Source: Trypanosoma brucei gambiense DAL972 (taxonomy: Eukaryota; Euglenozoa; Kinetoplastea; Trypanosomatida; Trypanosomatidae). From it: DNA of 64,000 nt. Under the pieces are notes generated by a model. It worked only from the letters and a program-made list of their open reading frames with translations, was not told the origin of the DNA and did no database searches. The stretch covers positions 3,968,001-4,032,000 of the forward strand of contig NC_026744.1 in assembly GCF_000210295.1 (NCBI RefSeq). The letters run 5' to 3'. Positions 42,215 through 52,025 of this stretch are shown piece by piece; position 1 is the first letter of the stretch, and each line of letters begins with the position of its first letter. The position numbers and the translations under genes are program-made.

Positions 42215-43312
42215 TCAAGGCACCGTAAGGTCCTCCCAGTACGGATTGTCATGATCACTGGACACACCCTCTGGATCGCTCAGCCAACGCGAGTCACAGC
42301 GAAACACTCGGAAGTGATGGTTCAGTTCTTGAATCGCGTGAATTGAGACAGTGGAACCCAAACCACCGTGCACAGGGTTGGGGAAACAGTAGAAAACACG
42401 CCTCACCCTGCTGTGAACAAGGGCCATGGAGCACATTACGCAAGGCTCATGACTAACAAACATGTCCATACCATTGGCGAGGTACGACGCGTCGCCTTCA
42501 ACCTCTCGGTCTTTACACTGCTTGCGAGTGACTTCCTTTAACACGAATGTTACAGGATGATCCAGCACCACTCGATTGGATTTGCGGCACCCGGAATTGG
42601 AAACATAACCAAGACACGCTGCACTATTCCCCCGTTTAAGTGCGTGCTCCTCACCACTAGAAACAAGCACGCGGTAACCATCAGAGGGATCAACTAATAC
42701 CGCCGCAATCCCAAGGGTTTCGTCCGTGCGAAGCCGCTTTGCTAACGGCATAACCACCGTACGAAAAATGCGCTGGATGCTCCCCACCTCGCACTCCGAC
42801 AATTGTGTCGGTACACGTGGCTTTGGTGTGGCGAAAGGCCAAATCTGACACCATTTGGTCCATTCCTCGGCGGAACTGCGCGGTGCCCTATCCGGAACCC
42901 ACACCCTGTGCACGGCAACAGTAGTATCCGCTGCTGACTCAAGTTCTTTCAACGCACTGCTGTCTACGGGACCGCCAACGCTCAAAAGGAGCTCCAGTAC
43001 GTGGCTCTTTTCTGCCGCTGGGGTACCTAAAGCGGCACTGTTTCTCTCACAGCCGTCAGAGATCGTACTAGTGGCAACGGAGCTGTCACGTTTATCGCAA
43101 ATAACACCCCCAGCAAAGCCATCCATGGGAGCAGTGGCAACTCGGGTCGCCGAAGAACGGCGGATACGCTTCAGATGGCAAGCATGTGGCTTGAGGGGGA
43201 GTAATTTGTTGGCAATACTCAGGAACATGGTGCACAAGCGTTCCTGCTGCACGTACGTGGCCAAAGCACTTACAAGTTTGGGGGGTTCCTCCGGTACTAC
43301 CACCTCCTCCAT
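42215..43312 (-). CDS. ADAT3: tRNA adenosine deaminase subunit ADAT3, 365 aa
   Basis: ADAT3 pairs with ADAT2 to convert A34 of tRNAs to inosine; in T. brucei the enzyme has also been linked to C-to-U deamination of tRNA-Thr. The C-terminal deaminase domain has the zinc ligands HPV (252-254) and PCVMC (290-294), plus the following ALVHSRVRRVFY. The catalytic Glu of active deaminases (HAE) is Val here, the hallmark of the non-catalytic ADAT3 subunit. The GGLGS near residue 325 and the C-terminal NHHFRVFR also match. The N-terminal 200 residues are the variable tRNA-binding part. Start ATG at 43312. Confidence 0.92.
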   Translation of the reverse strand: MEEVVVPEEPPKLVSALATYVQQERLCTMFLSIANKLLPLKPHACHLKRIRRSSATRVATAPMDGFAGGVICDKRDSSVATSTISDGCERNSAALGTPAAEKSHVLELLLSVGGPVDSSALKELESAADTTVAVHRVWVPDRAPRSSAEEWTKWCQIWPFATPKPRVPTQLSECEVGSIQRIFRTVVMPLAKRLRTDETLGIAAVLVDPSDGYRVLVSSGEEHALKRGNSAACLGYVSNSGCRKSNRVVLDHPVTFVLKEVTRKQCKDREVEGDASYLANGMDMFVSHEPCVMCSMALVHSRVRRVFYCFPNPVHGGLGSTVSIHAIQELNHHFRVFRCDSRWLSDPEGVSSDHDNPYWEDLTVP

Positions 43313-43712
43313 CTCTGAGGAACTTAGTCACGAACAGTGATGAAAACAGCAAAACGCATGGTGAAAAACGGCACACATGATAGAGATCACCAATAAGGAT
43401 AACAATTGCACAGCCTCATTACCGTGTATACCTCCAGAAATAGAAGGGAGACTCCCTGCTGCTCAAGGGACCTGAAGAGCCACAACTGAGTTCTCAGCAA
43501 CCGTTACTTGCACAACAGGTCGTTAAACTACCCCTTACATACACTCCCATCACCCGTACACCGCCCTCCGTTGTATGAACCGCCCAAAACGACAACCGAA
43601 CCGTAGCCTTTCCGTCCGCAAGGAAAGGTGATGAAGGAATGAATCGTACCTACAGAACCGATCGAAAGAGAGTGATATATTCCTTTCAACCAATTAATCC
43701 ACACTCTCACAA
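43313..43712. other. Spacer, 0.4 kb
   Basis: Intergenic between the N6AMT1-like and ADAT3 genes. No gene seen. Confidence 0.6.
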
Positions 43713-44537
43713 CTACTTGGCAGATTGCTGGTCATGTGAGACACGAATCACCCTCAGATGCTCCCCCGTGTAGCGCTTCGCCGTTACAGTAACATTCACG
43801 GGATAACACCTATCATTAGGGAACGTACCTCGAATCACCTCCATCAACTCCTCAACATCATTTTCGCGTATGGCGACAATATAGCAAACTCCACGGCTAG
43901 ATAGAAAAGATGGAAGTTTCGAAATAAAGCGATCAACCACCACGCGGCCCCGAGGTCCCCCACACCATGCCGCCGTTATGAGATCCTTCCCAGCTTCCGC
44001 GCTCTGAAGTTCCTCCATTGTCGTTGGGACGTACGGAGGATTGAAGAGTATCACATCGAATGTGAACTCCTCCTTTTCCTCCTTTGTGTATTCTGTAATG
44101 TCACTCGCTTCATGTTCAAAAGGACTGAACAAATCACCTCGGTGAAGGTGAAGTGGCAAGATTGTGTCTCCTCCAATAATGCGTTTTTGCGTATTGTGCC
44201 AAGTAATACTCGTTGCCTCGAGAGCGACTGGGTTCACATCAACAGCGTGAAACTCTGCTGTTGACTTCTCAGCACTGCCACTACCTAAGTTACCACCCTC
44301 CGTAGCTCCCAAGAGAAGGAGCATCAAATGCGAAATGACAGTGCCCGACCCGCAGCCAATTTCTACACAGCGCCGAGGTTGCAGCGCGCGGAGAAGATGA
44401 GCATCCTTGTCAAGCGCCTCCAGCAACAGAAATGTGTCCGCCTCCGGTTCGTAGACGTTAGTCCGAAAGCGCTCCTCCGTGATGCAGTGGAGGTAGTCTG
44501 GGGTAACTGCCATGAGCGGGAACCACTGCTGTGTCAT
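43713..44537 (-). CDS. N6AMT1/Mtq2-like (HemK2) protein methyltransferase, 274 aa
   Basis: Members methylate the Gln of the GGQ motif of release factor eRF1, using S-adenosylmethionine, together with the small partner TRM112. Motif I is EIGCGSG (59-65), the acidic loop VDVNPVA follows at 99-105, and the substrate-glutamine motif NPPY is at 166-169. VYEPEADTFLLLEAL at the N-terminus is typical of the HemK2 branch, which lacks the long N-terminal domain of bacterial PrmC. Insertions after residues 80 and 145 are longer than in the human protein. Start ATG at 44537. No TRM112 gene is seen in the window. Confidence 0.85.
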   Translation of the reverse strand: MTQQWFPLMAVTPDYLHCITEERFRTNVYEPEADTFLLLEALDKDAHLLRALQPRRCVEIGCGSGTVISHLMLLLLGATEGGNLGSGSAEKSTAEFHAVDVNPVALEATSITWHNTQKRIIGGDTILPLHLHRGDLFSPFEHEASDITEYTKEEKEEFTFDVILFNPPYVPTTMEELQSAEAGKDLITAAWCGGPRGRVVVDRFISKLPSFLSSRGVCYIVAIRENDVEELMEVIRGTFPNDRCYPVNVTVTAKRYTGEHLRVIRVSHDQQSAK

Positions 44538-44813
44538 ATAACAATAGAGAAATCATAAAAAATAGCAGTAAACAAGAAGTGCTCATGAGGCGGGAAAACA
44601 GTTCACCGGACACACCCCCATACATTTTTTTTTCCGATCGAGCGCCGGGGTCAACAAGATATTTGAAAAAAAGAAAAACGCAACAATAAGTTTGCCCTCA
44701 TTCCGCCAGCGCGTCGGCATACAAAAGAGACCAGGTAATAGCAGCACGCTCCAAAAACACACGATCATCCTTTGCCTTAGCACAACCTGGTGTAATGTCA
44801 TGCACAAAAGTGC

Positions 44814-45857
44814 CTACACCATATCAAGTCCCACGCATGTAAGGGGAGGAATGCGAATGCGCTTTAATTCATCCAAAAGCAACAACTCACTACGTTCGTT
44901 CAACTGCATGACCGAAGTTTCCGAAAATGCCTGTACAATATCATGCCTACTGATTCCTGTCAAACCGTCAAAGACAGTAACCTCCCCGACATCGCCAACA
45001 TCATCACAGGTATCGCTAACACATTCAACAAAACTTTCCACGCATTGTTTCCTGCGGCCCCGCACATGAAGTTCGCCGATGTGGAGGAACGCTCCCAGTT
45101 TCTCTAAAAAAGTGTCGGACACGCATGGCCCCTTCTTTACATCGTTTCCAATCACCAACGTGCGCCGCAACACTAAACTGTCCACCTTATTGACACCACC
45201 CTCACCGCCAGTGGGTAACTCGGAGATTTTCGTAAGATTAGAGACGAACAAATTGCGCAACAGTACCCACGGTGAATGAGGAAGGTACGCGATGAGCAAC
45301 GCATGCGGGTGACTAGGAATATATGCACCGTACAGATTGCACTCTTCCATCATCACTCCCAATTTATCGCAGCACTTCGTGTGCACTTCAGTAGCCACAG
45401 GGTCAAAGAAACAAGCCCTGACGGTGGGCGTAGAAGGTTGCAGACCATACCCATTGTTAGAAGGGACTGATGATAACTTCGATCTGATCAGATGTCGGAC
45501 GAAGGACTCGCACTCCGATTGTAAAACAATAAATAGAGCCATCTGTAGAAACCCTGCACGTGACTCCTCATACGTAAACGGTCCAATACCTAAAGCAACG
45601 AGTTTGATTCCGGTGAGACCATTGGAATGCGCATTCAGAAAATGTCGTAGTGGGGAGATGACATCCCTCCGCACGAACGCCAACCCCCGGAGGAACCGCG
45701 CAGCCTTGCGAAGATGCTTCACCTCTGCTGCGGTACTTCGGGACGGGATTGTTGTAACTAATGAGGAGACGCCTTTGCCACTACCCGCTGATTTCGCGGC
45801 ATTGGCTTCTCGACGTCTGCGTGAGGGTTGCTGCCGCTGCTGCACAACGGTCCACAT
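44814..45857 (-). CDS. SRR1-like domain protein, 347 aa
   Basis: The SRR1 family (plant SENSITIVITY TO RED LIGHT REDUCED 1, yeast Ber1, animal SRRD) has unknown biochemistry; links to circadian rhythm, haem and cytoskeleton have been reported elsewhere. The domain spans residues 65-225. It includes KLVALGIGPFTYEESRAG, ALFIVLQSE, the acidic block ACFFDPVATE (FDP at 151-153), LGVMMEECNLYGAY and the signature LPHSPWVLLRNLF (PHSP at 193-196). The C-terminal 120 residues are not recognised. The frame runs upstream through spacer; the hydrophobic leader it would give is a translated pyrimidine tract. I start at ATG 45857. Confidence 0.72.
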   Translation of the reverse strand: MWTVVQQRQQPSRRRREANAAKSAGSGKGVSSLVTTIPSRSTAAEVKHLRKAARFLRGLAFVRRDVISPLRHFLNAHSNGLTGIKLVALGIGPFTYEESRAGFLQMALFIVLQSECESFVRHLIRSKLSSVPSNNGYGLQPSTPTVRACFFDPVATEVHTKCCDKLGVMMEECNLYGAYIPSHPHALLIAYLPHSPWVLLRNLFVSNLTKISELPTGGEGGVNKVDSLVLRRTLVIGNDVKKGPCVSDTFLEKLGAFLHIGELHVRGRRKQCVESFVECVSDTCDDVGDVGEVTVFDGLTGISRHDIVQAFSETSVMQLNERSELLLLDELKRIRIPPLTCVGLDMV

Positions 45858-46257
45858 GAGGCAAACACCACAGACACAGAGTGCCAGCGTGCAACTTATA
45901 ATGCATAGTAGATAAAAAAGAGGAAAGGCCAAGAGAAAGGAGAACACCTGACAACAAAAAAAAACGGAAGGAACAATCACGTTGCAGGGGACATAACGTA
46001 CTTCCCTCGTTGACCACCTCCGGCGGTCCCTGTAGTGAAGTGCCAACAAGCAAAGGAGTTAAATGACTAATAACGGAAAAGTGAACAAGGAGCTACATGA
46101 GGGGAGGAGCATAAGCGATCTTGCAAATGCAACCCACGTCCGCCTCTACGCGCTTTTACCACTAACTCTCCAGCATTTCCTCGGAGAAAAGTTTTTTTTT
46201 AAAGCACAGAAAACTGGTTCTAAGTGAAGAAATAAAACAAGTAACAGTGACACCAAC
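45858..46257. other. Spacer, 0.4 kb
   Basis: Intergenic between the pseudokinesin and SRR1-like genes. Beyond the splice-acceptor tract listed separately, no feature seen. Confidence 0.6.
45895..45950 (-). promoter_or_regulatory. Probable spliced-leader acceptor for the SRR1-like gene
   Basis: A pyrimidine-rich coding-strand tract (plus strand 45901-45950, GA-rich) leads to AG at 45896-45895, about 37 bases before the ATG at 45857. The apparent hydrophobic leader upstream is this tract in translation. Confidence 0.55.
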
Positions 46258-48486
46258 TCAGCTATCAGCCGCTTCCGTGATTAGACGCAGCCGTTCAACG
46301 GCCATTGCGAGCAAGGCAAATGTAGGAATGAATGCACGAAGGTGCGCGCCACGTTCCAATTCAAAAGTTAGAATATCCGAAATTTTATCAAAGTCTTCTA
46401 CTGTTTGCGCTACTGGGATTGCCGTCCCAAAACTTTCCAAACCTTCGTAACGCCGTTTAATTATATCATTCACGGAATTCTGTAAGGCAATAACAGCTTC
46501 CTTATGCTCACGAAGGGAACACTCTGAAAGTTGGCACTTTTCCTGCCGGGGTTTGCCGGAAGCTCCCCGGCATTTTAGCTCTTTTTCCATTTTCCCAAGT
46601 TGATCAAGCAGAGACTTGCATCCGCCTGTGAGCGAAGTGGCAACAGCCTCGACGGTATCGCATGGTCCAGTAGCGAAGTTCATTGCGACAGGGTTGCCAT
46701 CACAGGCAGCATTGCTACACCCACTTCTCCGTTGGACTTCCCGAAGCTTCAGTTCAAGTGATGCATTCCTCTGACGGAGCTCCTCAAGTGCCCACGAGAG
46801 TGCCGAGTTGTTGTCGCGGTCGCGGGTTAAATTAAGGTCGCTTCCCCTCACCTTTTTTTCAGGACTGCGCACAGCGTCTTTTATTGGGATCGATTCACCT
46901 GTTCCTTCAACTGGTGCACTAAAAAGGGGATTATTCCCTTCCCCACACTGCAGCCGTTCCCGTAGCCGCTGATTAGCTTTGACAGCCTCATTCAACTTGC
47001 TATGCCATTCCTGGGTTGCACGCCGAAGCGCACCTTGACCCTCTTCCAGTTTCCCAACTCTAAGAACTAAACTGGATACCACCTGCCTCACACGGTCCAT
47101 ACCCTCCTCTCCATTCGACGATCCCTCTGCAGTGGGAATTTTCATATCTTCCCGGTTAACTTGCACTGAGTGATTGGGGGGTTTGCACATGGCCGGAATC
47201 TGCCTTTTATCCACCTTCTCCCCTGGGGTGAGGACATCACCCATCAAATTCGTGTCGTCGCATAAAACTTCCCCTTTTGGCATCGGCTTTTTGGATGAAC
47301 CGAGATTGATTTCTGTTTCTCGCACTTCGGGTGAGGCAGCCGCACTAATCTTCCCTTTCATTGTAGCGTCACGCGACCCGGCACATGAACCGCGCGCAGT
47401 AGATGACTTGTCCGATGGTTTGTGAAGGCAACTCGCATAGCTGCCATTTTCTATCCCTCTAGGTATCTGCGTGCACCTCTGACCACTCTCCCTTCGCTCC
47501 AGCTGTCGCGCCCCTCTCACGGAATCATTCGCCCCACAGGGCCCAAAACTGGTGGCAGAAAGCAAAACCTGACTACTGGAAAGCGAAGGCCCGCCAGAAG
47601 CACCCACCTGTTTTCGTCGCAGCCTTCCCTCTGCGGTGGTGTAGTATATTACCGACATAAACCGAATAAGCCGCAAACTTCCACGGGGAGCGGGCTGTGG
47701 ATCAGGAATAGCTACGAGGTGGGTCACAGCGGCAGGTGGAATGAAATCACGCATTGCGGAAGTGAAGAACTTGCAAGACTGAAAAGTTTGGCTTTTACCC
47801 ACACCACCGCTGCGCAGCAACAAAGACAACTGGAGCAAAGCCCCAGAGTCGCACCCCATTTCGGCAACCACAAGTGAACCACCACCTTCGAGTTCAATCC
47901 GAAGCAGTAAAACCGATTCCCGCTGCAACGTTCCTCGAATCAGATGCACATGCCGCTCGTGGATGAGCTGCACGAACGCGCCCCATTCTGAGGACAATCC
48001 CCCACAATTCACGTCGAAGCGCTGCACCTCCTCCCACCAATGTATATCCTGCTGCTTCAATAAGTCCCGAGCCTTCGTCCCCTTCACCCTGAACGATATC
48101 GCGGATACCAGTACTTGCGATGGGTGCTGAGCACCCGTAAAAACTGCTGACAGCAACCGTGTAAAGAGATCCATCGCAACTTCCAGCTTCTCTCCCGCTG
48201 CCTTTACAGCCCCTTTTATAATTTTGCTGCCGCAACCTCCCTCGTCATCGTCTTCAGGCAACACAACCACCAGGGCAGCATTTCCGCCGTCCCGAAGCCT
48301 TGCGAGTAGGGGATCAACCACGTGTCCCACTGCGTCGTGGGCCGGGCTCAACACGTGCGAAAAGAAATGGGGACCTGAGCACTGGTCGTGCCGTACCACC
48401 AAACCATCTTCAAATACGCCATCGAAGAAGTCCGTACAGCGAGCCTCGTGAGGAATAATGCAAAAAGTGCGTAAGGTCGGGTCCAT
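46258..48486 (-). CDS. Putative pseudokinesin with coiled-coil tail, 742 aa
   Basis: Residues 1-295 follow the layout of a kinesin motor but without its nucleotide motifs. FFSHVLSPAHDAVGHVVDPLLARL (41-64) stands where FDRVF...Q..VY... is expected, then DGGNAALVVVLPEDDDEGGCG (66-86) takes the place of GYNATIFAYGQTGSGKT. QVLVSAISFRVKGTKARDLL (124-143) matches the V.VSYLEIYNE..DLL strand and helix. SLVVAEMGCDSG (204-215) stands where LVDLAGSE should be. The switch I SSRSH is not found. The middle is disordered, residues 475-540 form a coiled coil, and the C-terminal 130 residues are helical. No ATPase activity is expected. Start ATG at 48486. The alternative is an unrelated fold that resembles kinesin by chance. 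Confidence 0.6.
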   Translation of the reverse strand: MDPTLRTFCIIPHEARCTDFFDGVFEDGLVVRHDQCSGPHFFSHVLSPAHDAVGHVVDPLLARLRDGGNAALVVVLPEDDDEGGCGSKIIKGAVKAAGEKLEVAMDLFTRLLSAVFTGAQHPSQVLVSAISFRVKGTKARDLLKQQDIHWWEEVQRFDVNCGGLSSEWGAFVQLIHERHVHLIRGTLQRESVLLLRIELEGGGSLVVAEMGCDSGALLQLSLLLRSGGVGKSQTFQSCKFFTSAMRDFIPPAAVTHLVAIPDPQPAPRGSLRLIRFMSVIYYTTAEGRLRRKQVGASGGPSLSSSQVLLSATSFGPCGANDSVRGARQLERRESGQRCTQIPRGIENGSYASCLHKPSDKSSTARGSCAGSRDATMKGKISAAASPEVRETEINLGSSKKPMPKGEVLCDDTNLMGDVLTPGEKVDKRQIPAMCKPPNHSVQVNREDMKIPTAEGSSNGEEGMDRVRQVVSSLVLRVGKLEEGQGALRRATQEWHSKLNEAVKANQRLRERLQCGEGNNPLFSAPVEGTGESIPIKDAVRSPEKKVRGSDLNLTRDRDNNSALSWALEELRQRNASLELKLREVQRRSGCSNAACDGNPVAMNFATGPCDTVEAVATSLTGGCKSLLDQLGKMEKELKCRGASGKPRQEKCQLSECSLREHKEAVIALQNSVNDIIKRRYEGLESFGTAIPVAQTVEDFDKISDILTFELERGAHLRAFIPTFALLAMAVERLRLITEAADS

Positions 48487-50159
48487 ACCTCCAACATGCA
48501 GTCACACGAAGAAGGAATAAACAAGTGAAGCACAAATAAATGGGTCAGAAACAACTGATGAATCAAAAGGAAAAGGCAGGATGAAAAGGGGGGAAAAACA
48601 CTGCGGAGTCACGTCTATGTCAACGCCTTCAACGAGCTGTAGTGATATTGAAACTGTGAGTGCACTTGACGTGCTTTCCAATCTATTTTGCTTCTAATAC
48701 TGCTTCCGGTTGCAGACCAGAACCTCACCGCTACCACACTCACGCGAGCACAGTGAAGCGGACCACTTAAAGATTACAAAACAACCGGTGAAGAAGGAGA
48801 TGTGAAGGCTGAGAAAAAAACCACTCATAGAAAAAAAAAACGGCAACGCAGGAAGGGGTTAAGTCGCACACATGCTGCGAGCATGAACAAGCAACGACGT
48901 TTCTTGTTTTTCTTTTGTTTTGAGGGGGGAAAAGAAAAAAAGAAAGGAACCGGGTGATCACCCACACACACTGGCAGCAATAATGGTGCAAAACATAGAT
49001 TGCACAGTGCATTAACTTCGAGGAAGTTATCATCTACCTCTGGACGCAAACTTACGTCCACACGAGGCTGAACATAAAAGAAAAAATGTTTGTCCGGCCA
49101 AATGTCCGTTTACACCCTTATATATATATATATATATATATACGTATAAGAATCAAGTTTCGCGCGGGTGCAGGTGTGAAGTGGATAAATACTCGGTGCA
49201 CCATTCACAACACTTGAAAAAAATGCGATAAGAAAAAAAGGTAAATGTACAACGTAAACAAATAAAGTACGTAATAATTACACACTAAGAAGAAAAAATA
49301 ATAGCAATAACAAAAATAATTATTGCAATATACGTAACTCCCCTGAAATGGCAGGGACACACCACCCCGATAGAATGACGTTCCCCACACCTTCTTGGCC
49401 TTTTGGTATTTTTCATTCCGCTGCCCAATCCCTACTCCTGTCGATTGCGCAACTGTTACAATGAAGAAGGAAAAGATGGAAGCTGTAAAGAGCGAAAAAA
49501 AAAAAAAAGAAGCCAAGGAACGCAACCACACGCACCCCCCCCCTGCACCGCTATTCCGCATCAGCCATTGGAGTTCACACATACAAACATACAAGTACCG
49601 TAATATTCTATCCTCATCCACTACTACACGCACAAGAGCAAACCCCCGGCCCGTATCACAACAATTTCTTTCCTCATGAAACTGGCCGTGCCGAAGGGAA
49701 TCCCCTTGCGTAGGGGGATGGAATAGTGTTGATCGCAACAAAAGAAAAAAAAATCAAAAAAGAGAAAAAAATAATGATAAGTATCCCAAGTGCCACGAAA
49801 CACTCGCATACGGAAATGCACACGGTTCGTGACACGATGACGCGACAAAGCAACCAACCGGAGACCAGAGAAACGAGAGTAACTTCAATGCACGTTGAAG
49901 AAGTTAAAGAAATCAGAAAGCACTCACGAAATGCCGTAACAACGAAAGCGAAAGGAACATATAGATATATATAGTTTTATTTATATCTATTCTTTTAAAA
50001 AAAAAAAAGCAGCAAAAACATTCCGGGGACGACACACACATATCTCAAAAGAAAAAAATAGCATAAGTTAAGCACTAAAAAATTGGCCGCCAAATGTAAT
50101 CGAATGTTACTGTCGTGTGTGCACAACTGTGTGCCCGTACCGCGCGGCAAACCACGGAC
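48487..50159. other. Spacer, 1.7 kb, with TA microsatellite
   Basis: Gene-free, AT-rich, with (TA)n at 49119-49141 and many A-runs. The 178-codon frame at 49205-49741 is hydrophobic low-complexity and is not accepted. Confidence 0.65.
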
Positions 50160-52025
50160 CTAGCTGTTTCCCTTTGGATTGAGGACGAGCACCGATAAAC
50201 ATTTCTTCTTCAGCACTCCGTTTGCAGGAACCATACCGTTCATTAGCGCCTGTATTTCTTTTTTTAATTCCAACAAGGTGCTCGGCAGTATTCGGTGGTT
50301 TACCGTTGAAATGTAAAAGAGTATTAGAGCAACACGCTCAATGAGGAACGGGTCAACAACCAACTGCTGTCTAACTAATCGTTTGTAGAGAGTTGCTGAC
50401 TCTCGCTTCATGACATGATCTCGCTCATCAACAGGGAGTTGAGGTACTTTAACAAGCATAATTCTGTTTATGTCCCTGCAGATTGGCACGTATTGATCCC
50501 GCAGGGACGCCAATTGTTTCCGGTACTCGGGCCGCAAACAGCGTACCAAACCGATGCTCGGCTCCCAGCCCGGAACAGGCCGACCAAAGAACCCGAATTT
50601 CTCCTCTCCCTGCAAAATCTCCCTTTCGTAGTCCCGAAAGTCCTCCAGTAATCTTGCAATCTGCTCGTCCCTGCACACAGCACCAGATGAAAAAGCAGGG
50701 TGATACGAAAAATGCACCTCATGCTGGAATGCAGGAGGCACTAGTTGTTTATACATGTTAAACTTCTCCGCCTCCATGTGAAAATGACCCACTATGATTT
50801 TCACCACCTGCTCATCCTCCTTCGGGTAACCCTCAACTGCACTCCCAAACCCGCTACTTACGCCAGGGCTCTCTTCTCCCGAAATCCCGGGTTCACGATG
50901 AACTTCAATGAAGTTACCTTGCGAAAAAGTATTGTCGGAGCCTAATTCACCGCACGATAAGGCACCACTTCCCGGGGAGCACGTGCCGCTCACCTTCAGT
51001 TTGGGTGTGTGACGTCTATGGGATCTGTCGGCCAACGCTGATGATGCCCTGAGCAACAAAAAATCCGAAAGGAAAAACTTTCGTAGCTCTCCTGCAGCCT
51101 TGAACCGATGATAATCCCCTATCCCGAGCCCAGGACGCACTACACCAAGTTCGGAGAGGTTGTTATCAACGAAGAAAACAACGTCCCACAACCCACTCAC
51201 TGCAAGTGAACGCACGATATCCATCTTTCGAAATATTGCACCATCTAAAAAAGCGGTGTGTGGTGACGGAACAACGAGACTAGACAGACTGGAAAGGGAA
51301 ATCCCCCACAAAGAAGGCCGGAATGCCAACCACCGTACACAACTTTCGTCTTCCTCCATCGTGTATTGCTCGGTGGCAGTAAAAAGAGCTTCGATACCCA
51401 TCGACACTTTTCTTGGGGCATGCGCTGTGGCAATTCGTATGATGGGAACGTCACTGCCATCAAGAGGACTTTTCTTCACGCTAGTAACAACTAACGGTCG
51501 TGAGCAACAACTACCATCGACGCGGCCTTTTTTCGCTTTGACACCTCCCGGTGTGTCACCATGAAATTTTGCATCTCCCGTAAAGAATGAAGTAAATCGC
51601 TGAAGTTTTCCGCCCCTGGGCCCTGGAACAAACAAGTCATCCACACTACCCCGTGTCAACAGTAAATGTCTTGCTGGGCAGCTACCAAATGTATGAAGGA
51701 GATTATCAGTCTCAAACAGCACATGCTGACGACTGCCCTCCCGACCAGATGTCACAAACGTATCGTCTACATCCCAAACGCATAAAACACTTGGAGAACG
51801 CGAGGCATTACCATGGAATTGTCGTGAAATGGAGGGTGATATGACACCGTTATCCTGTCCAGATTCTGCTTGTCCACCTTCAACGGCTCCGCTGAAGGAC
51901 ATCATAGTTTTCCGGACATCTGCAAATGACCTCAACTGCACGAGTTCGGTACTGATAGTTACGTAAGGTGGTGCAACTCCCGATGTAACACGCTCAGATT
52001 CCGGGGCCGGAGAAGATGCGATCAT
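50160..52025 (-). CDS. HAD-like domain protein, 621 aa
   Basis: Two halves of a haloacid-dehalogenase-like active site can be seen. VLCVWDVDDTFVTSG has the DxDxT nucleophile motif (D85-V-D-D-T89). HLLLT (120-124) is a plausible motif II. FRKMDIVRSL includes a Lys (267) where motif III is expected, and DVVFFVDNN (281-289) has the acidic motif IV. This would make it a Mg-dependent phosphatase or phosphotransferase, substrate unknown. The C-terminal half, with long helices (ARLLEDFRDYEREILQ, RVALILFYISTVNH), is not recognised. The frame extends 85 codons upstream from TTG; an AG just 14 bases before the ATG at 52025 sets the start. A regulator that has lost catalysis is possible. Confidence 0.65.
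   Translation of the reverse strand: MIASSPAPESERVTSGVAPPYVTISTELVQLRSFADVRKTMMSFSGAVEGGQAESGQDNGVISPSISRQFHGNASRSPSVLCVWDVDDTFVTSGREGSRQHVLFETDNLLHTFGSCPARHLLLTRGSVDDLFVPGPRGGKLQRFTSFFTGDAKFHGDTPGGVKAKKGRVDGSCCSRPLVVTSVKKSPLDGSDVPIIRIATAHAPRKVSMGIEALFTATEQYTMEEDESCVRWLAFRPSLWGISLSSLSSLVVPSPHTAFLDGAIFRKMDIVRSLAVSGLWDVVFFVDNNLSELGVVRPGLGIGDYHRFKAAGELRKFFLSDFLLLRASSALADRSHRRHTPKLKVSGTCSPGSGALSCGELGSDNTFSQGNFIEVHREPGISGEESPGVSSGFGSAVEGYPKEDEQVVKIIVGHFHMEAEKFNMYKQLVPPAFQHEVHFSYHPAFSSGAVCRDEQIARLLEDFRDYEREILQGEEKFGFFGRPVPGWEPSIGLVRCLRPEYRKQLASLRDQYVPICRDINRIMLVKVPQLPVDERDHVMKRESATLYKRLVRQQLVVDPFLIERVALILFYISTVNHRILPSTLLELKKEIQALMNGMVPANGVLKKKCLSVLVLNPKGNS

Noticed and set aside
49205..49741. 178-codon hydrophobic minus-strand frame
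   Set aside because: Tyr/Phe/Ser low complexity from AT-rich spacer, no domain.
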